In this document: in pieces, positions 62,158 through 64,000 of the stretch
How the letters are laid out: every line of letters begins with the position of its first letter
Numbering within the stretch: position 1 is the first letter of the stretch
Assembly (NCBI RefSeq): GCF_016758255.1
Contig: NZ_QYAD01000001.1
Span: 1-64,000 of the forward strand
Reading direction: 5' to 3'
DNA from: Leucobacter chromiireducens subsp. chromiireducens
GTDB taxonomy: Bacteria; Actinomycetota; Actinomycetes; Actinomycetales; Microbacteriaceae
DNA length: 64,000 nt
Notes under the pieces: model-generated
The model's database searches: none
What the model was told of the DNA's origin: nothing
Seen by the model: the letters and a program-made list of their open reading frames with translations, nothing else
Position numbers and translations under genes: made by a program

Positions 62158-62786
62158 GCCGCAGCCTCTCGTTCGTCGAGCTCCAGATTAATCCGCAACA
62201 CATTGACGCGCGGGGAACCGAGGACACCAAGATCTGGCGCCTCCGTGAACTGCGCGACGAGGGCGCGTACTTCTTCGAGCGGGATCGCACGCGCCGCGGC
62301 GACGCGCTCCGCTTGCAGCGCCGCATACTCCGGGCTGATGTGCGGGTCGAGGCCTGAGCTCGATGCGGTGAGCGCATCGACCGGGATCGCGTCCTCGGGC
62401 ACCCCGTCGCGCGCGGCAATCGCGGCCCGCCGCTCGGCCACCGCCGCCACGAGATCCGGGTTCTCCGGCCCGAGGTTGCTTGCGCCCGACGCCGCGCCGT
62501 CGTAGCCGTCGCCCGCGGCAGACGGTCGCGGCTGGAAGTACTGCGGCAGCGGCTCCCCCTCCGCGTCGACGAACGACTGGCCGATCAACGCCGAGCCGAC
62601 CGGCGCCTCGGCGCCCGCCCCGCCTGGGCCCGCGAGCAGCGAGCCGTTCGCCTGCGCCGGGAGCGCGAGCTGCCCGATGCCCGTGACAAGGGCGGTGTAC
62701 CCCACCCCGAGCGCGAGCGTGCACACCAGGAGGGTGCGCGCCGCGACCCAGAGCGTCTGTCCCGTGGTGCGGGATCCTGCAGTCAT
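62154..62786 (-). CDS. kdpC: K+-transporting ATPase subunit KdpC
   Basis: A 210-residue subunit with one N-terminal membrane helix (LLVCTLALGVGYTALVTGIGQL in pieces) and a soluble domain that assists KdpB. Family segments are GSALIGQSFVDAEG, YFQPRPSAAGDGYDG, NLGPENPDL and SSSGLDPHISPEYAALQAERVA. The stop overlaps the kdpD start by four bases; kdpB ends 27 bases upstream. Part of kdpBCDE reading left. Confidence 0.96.
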   Translation of the reverse strand: MTAGSRTTGQTLWVAARTLLVCTLALGVGYTALVTGIGQLALPAQANGSLLAGPGGAGAEAPVGSALIGQSFVDAEGEPLPQYFQPRPSAAGDGYDGAASGASNLGPENPDLVAAVAERRAAIAARDGVPEDAIPVDALTASSSGLDPHISPEYAALQAERVAAARAIPLEEVRALVAQFTEAPDLGVLGSPRVNVLRINLELDEREAAA

Positions 62787-62813
62787 GATGCTGTTCTTTC
62801 TCTTGTGTGAGGG

Positions 62814-64000
62814 TTAGAAGCCCGGGATCAGCCGGACGGCAAGGTCGATGAGCCAGATGCCGATGAACGGCGTCACGATGCCGCCCAGCCCGTAGATGGC
62901 GAGGTTGCGAGCGAGGAGTTGCGCCGCGCTCGCCGGCCGGTAGCGCACGCCGCGCAGGGCAAGCGGCACGAGGAACACGATCACCACGGCGTTGAAGATC
63001 ACGGCGGACAGCACGGCAGACGCCGGTGAGTGCAGGCCCATGATGTTCAGCACCGACAGCCCGGGGAACACCCCCATGAAGAGTGCAGGGATGATCGCGA
63101 AGTACTTCGCGATGTCGTTGGCGATCGAGAACGTGGTGAGGGCGCCGCGCGTGATGAGCAGTTGCTTGCCGATCGCCACAATGTCGATGAGCTTCGTGGG
63201 ATCCGAGTCGAGGTCGACCATGTTGCCGGCCTCCTTCGCGGCGGAGGTGCCCGTGTTCATCGCGACGCCGACATCGGCCTGCGCGAGTGCGGGCGCATCG
63301 TTCGTGCCGTCGCCCGTCATCGCGACGAGCCTGCCGCCCTCCTGCTCGCGGCGAATGTACTCGAGCTTGTCCTCCGGGGTTGCCTCGGCGAGGAAGTCGT
63401 CGACCCCGGCCTCCTTCGCGATCGCGGCGGCGGTGAGCGGGTTGTCGCCCGTCACCATGACCGTGCGAATGCCCATCGCCCGCAGCTCGCGGAAGCGCTC
63501 GGTGAGCCCCTCCTTCACCACGTCCTTCAGGTGGATCACGCCGAGGATGCGCGGCACTCCCGTTGCCGACTTCTCCGCGACGACGAGCGGCGTGCCGCCC
63601 GACTCCGAGATGCGCTCGACCACCGCGCGCATCTCCGCACCCACTCCCGCGTGGAGCGCCGCACCGTCGGCCTCGAGCCAGGCGATCACCGCCGAGCCCG
63701 CGCCCTTGCGCAGCTGCGAACCATCGGGCAGGTCGAGCCCCGACATGCGCGTCTGCGCGGTGAACGGCACGATCTGCGCGGCCGGATCCTGCACTGCTTC
63801 GACTCCCTGCAGCCGCGCGAGATCAACGATCGAGGTGCCCTCAGGAGTGGGATCCGCGAGCGAGGAGCTCGCCGCCGCCCGCACGAACTCCTGTTCGGTG
63901 ACACCACCCATGCGCACGAACGCGCTCGCGCGCCGATTGCCATAGGTGATCGTACCGGTCTTGTCGAGCAGCAGCGTCGTCACGTCGCCCGCCGCTTCGA
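62814..64000 (-). CDS. kdpB: K+-transporting ATPase ATP-binding subunit KdpB (partial)
   Basis: The C-terminal 395 residues of the P-type ATPase subunit; the N-terminus lies beyond the right edge of the window. The phosphorylation motif [10 protein letters not shown] is present near the edge, followed by the nucleotide-binding domain, the hinge motif [37 protein letters not shown] in pieces, and the last membrane helices ending in a short LIPGF tail. Together with KdpA and KdpC it forms the high-affinity potassium pump. The open frame should not be given a start at 63983, which is an internal Val codon. Confidence 0.96.
   Translation of the reverse strand, partial: EAAGDVTTLLLDKTGTITYGNRRASAFVRMGGVTEQEFVRAAASSSLADPTPEGTSIVDLARLQGVEAVQDPAAQIVPFTAQTRMSGLDLPDGSQLRKGAGSAVIAWLEADGAALHAGVGAEMRAVVERISESGGTPLVVAEKSATGVPRILGVIHLKDVVKEGLTERFRELRAMGIRTVMVTGDNPLTAAAIAKEAGVDDFLAEATPEDKLEYIRREQEGGRLVAMTGDGTNDAPALAQADVGVAMNTGTSAAKEAGNMVDLDSDPTKLIDIVAIGKQLLITRGALTTFSIANDIAKYFAIIPALFMGVFPGLSVLNIMGLHSPASAVLSAVIFNAVVIVFLVPLALRGVRYRPASAAQLLARNLAIYGLGGIVTPFIGIWLIDLAVRLIPGF

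Noticed and set aside
63945..63983. A start codon for kdpB at 63983
   Set aside because: That codon is an internal Val just before LLLDKTGT; P-type ATPases have about 300 residues before this motif, so the gene continues beyond the window.
1..64000. CRISPR arrays, rRNA operons, prophage or toxin-antitoxin modules
   Set aside because: I looked for regularly spaced repeats, conserved rRNA segments, integrases and phage structural genes and found none. The small Ala/Lys/Glu-rich protein at 28101-28298 superficially recalls a mycobacterial antitoxin but has no toxin partner.

Overview
The window is chromosomal DNA from a high-GC Gram-positive bacterium. Gene content points to the actinobacterial family Microbacteriaceae (a Leucobacter-like organism is my inference). 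Pointers are NucS in place of MutSL-type repair, a TetR regulator beside bioY and its ECF partners, an SCO4848-type membrane protein, frequent GTG starts, and many promoters with a TANNNT -10 box placed 6-7 bases before the start codon (leaderless mRNAs). There is no rRNA, CRISPR array, phage or transposase; the only RNA gene seen is a tRNA-Tyr.

Layout. 1-2294: a compositionally softer segment with a membrane fatty acid desaturase, ending at the 3' end of tRNA-Tyr. 2.5-6.7 kb: an ElaA acetyltransferase and, convergent to it, a 1239-residue PutA-like protein that has lost recognisable catalytic motifs in both halves. 6.8-12.8 kb: two tandem paralogous ABC importer operons (lipoprotein, permease, ATPase; TrpXYZ-like), partly homogenised at DNA level, followed by a HisC/aromatic aminotransferase and a divergent Lrp regulator, suggesting amino acid uptake and metabolism. 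14.8-27.2 kb: mixed genes (PEBP protein, GntR, TipA-like MerR with a classical 19-bp-spacer promoter, TrhO, TetR with a flavodoxin-fold reductase and an EcsC-like protein, CoA transferase, M13 peptidase, MATE and MFS exporters). 27.2-33.3 kb: NucS, a zinc-ribbon SDR, and a biotin uptake locus (TetR regulator, BioY, BioM, BioN) with a double operator.

34-54.9 kb is a nutrient scavenging region. It holds an NCS1 permease with hydantoinase/oxoprolinase HyuA and HyuB and a divergent PucR-type regulator; a GntR regulator divergent from an APC permease; and a seven-gene operon of a cytosine deaminase-like amidohydrolase, a complete oligopeptide-type ABC importer and a second amidohydrolase, divergent from a GntR regulator and a CynX-like transporter. 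These look like uptake-plus-hydrolysis modules for cyclic or amide nitrogen compounds.

55-64 kb: TagD (teichoic acid precursor), a polar amino acid ABC importer, and the Kdp potassium system read leftwards (kdpB cut by the window end, then kdpC, kdpD, kdpE).

The most unusual items are the apparently catalytically dead PutA homologue, the widespread leaderless promoter signature, the mosaic duplicated ABC operons, and the SDR-zinc ribbon protein lacking the usual catalytic Tyr.
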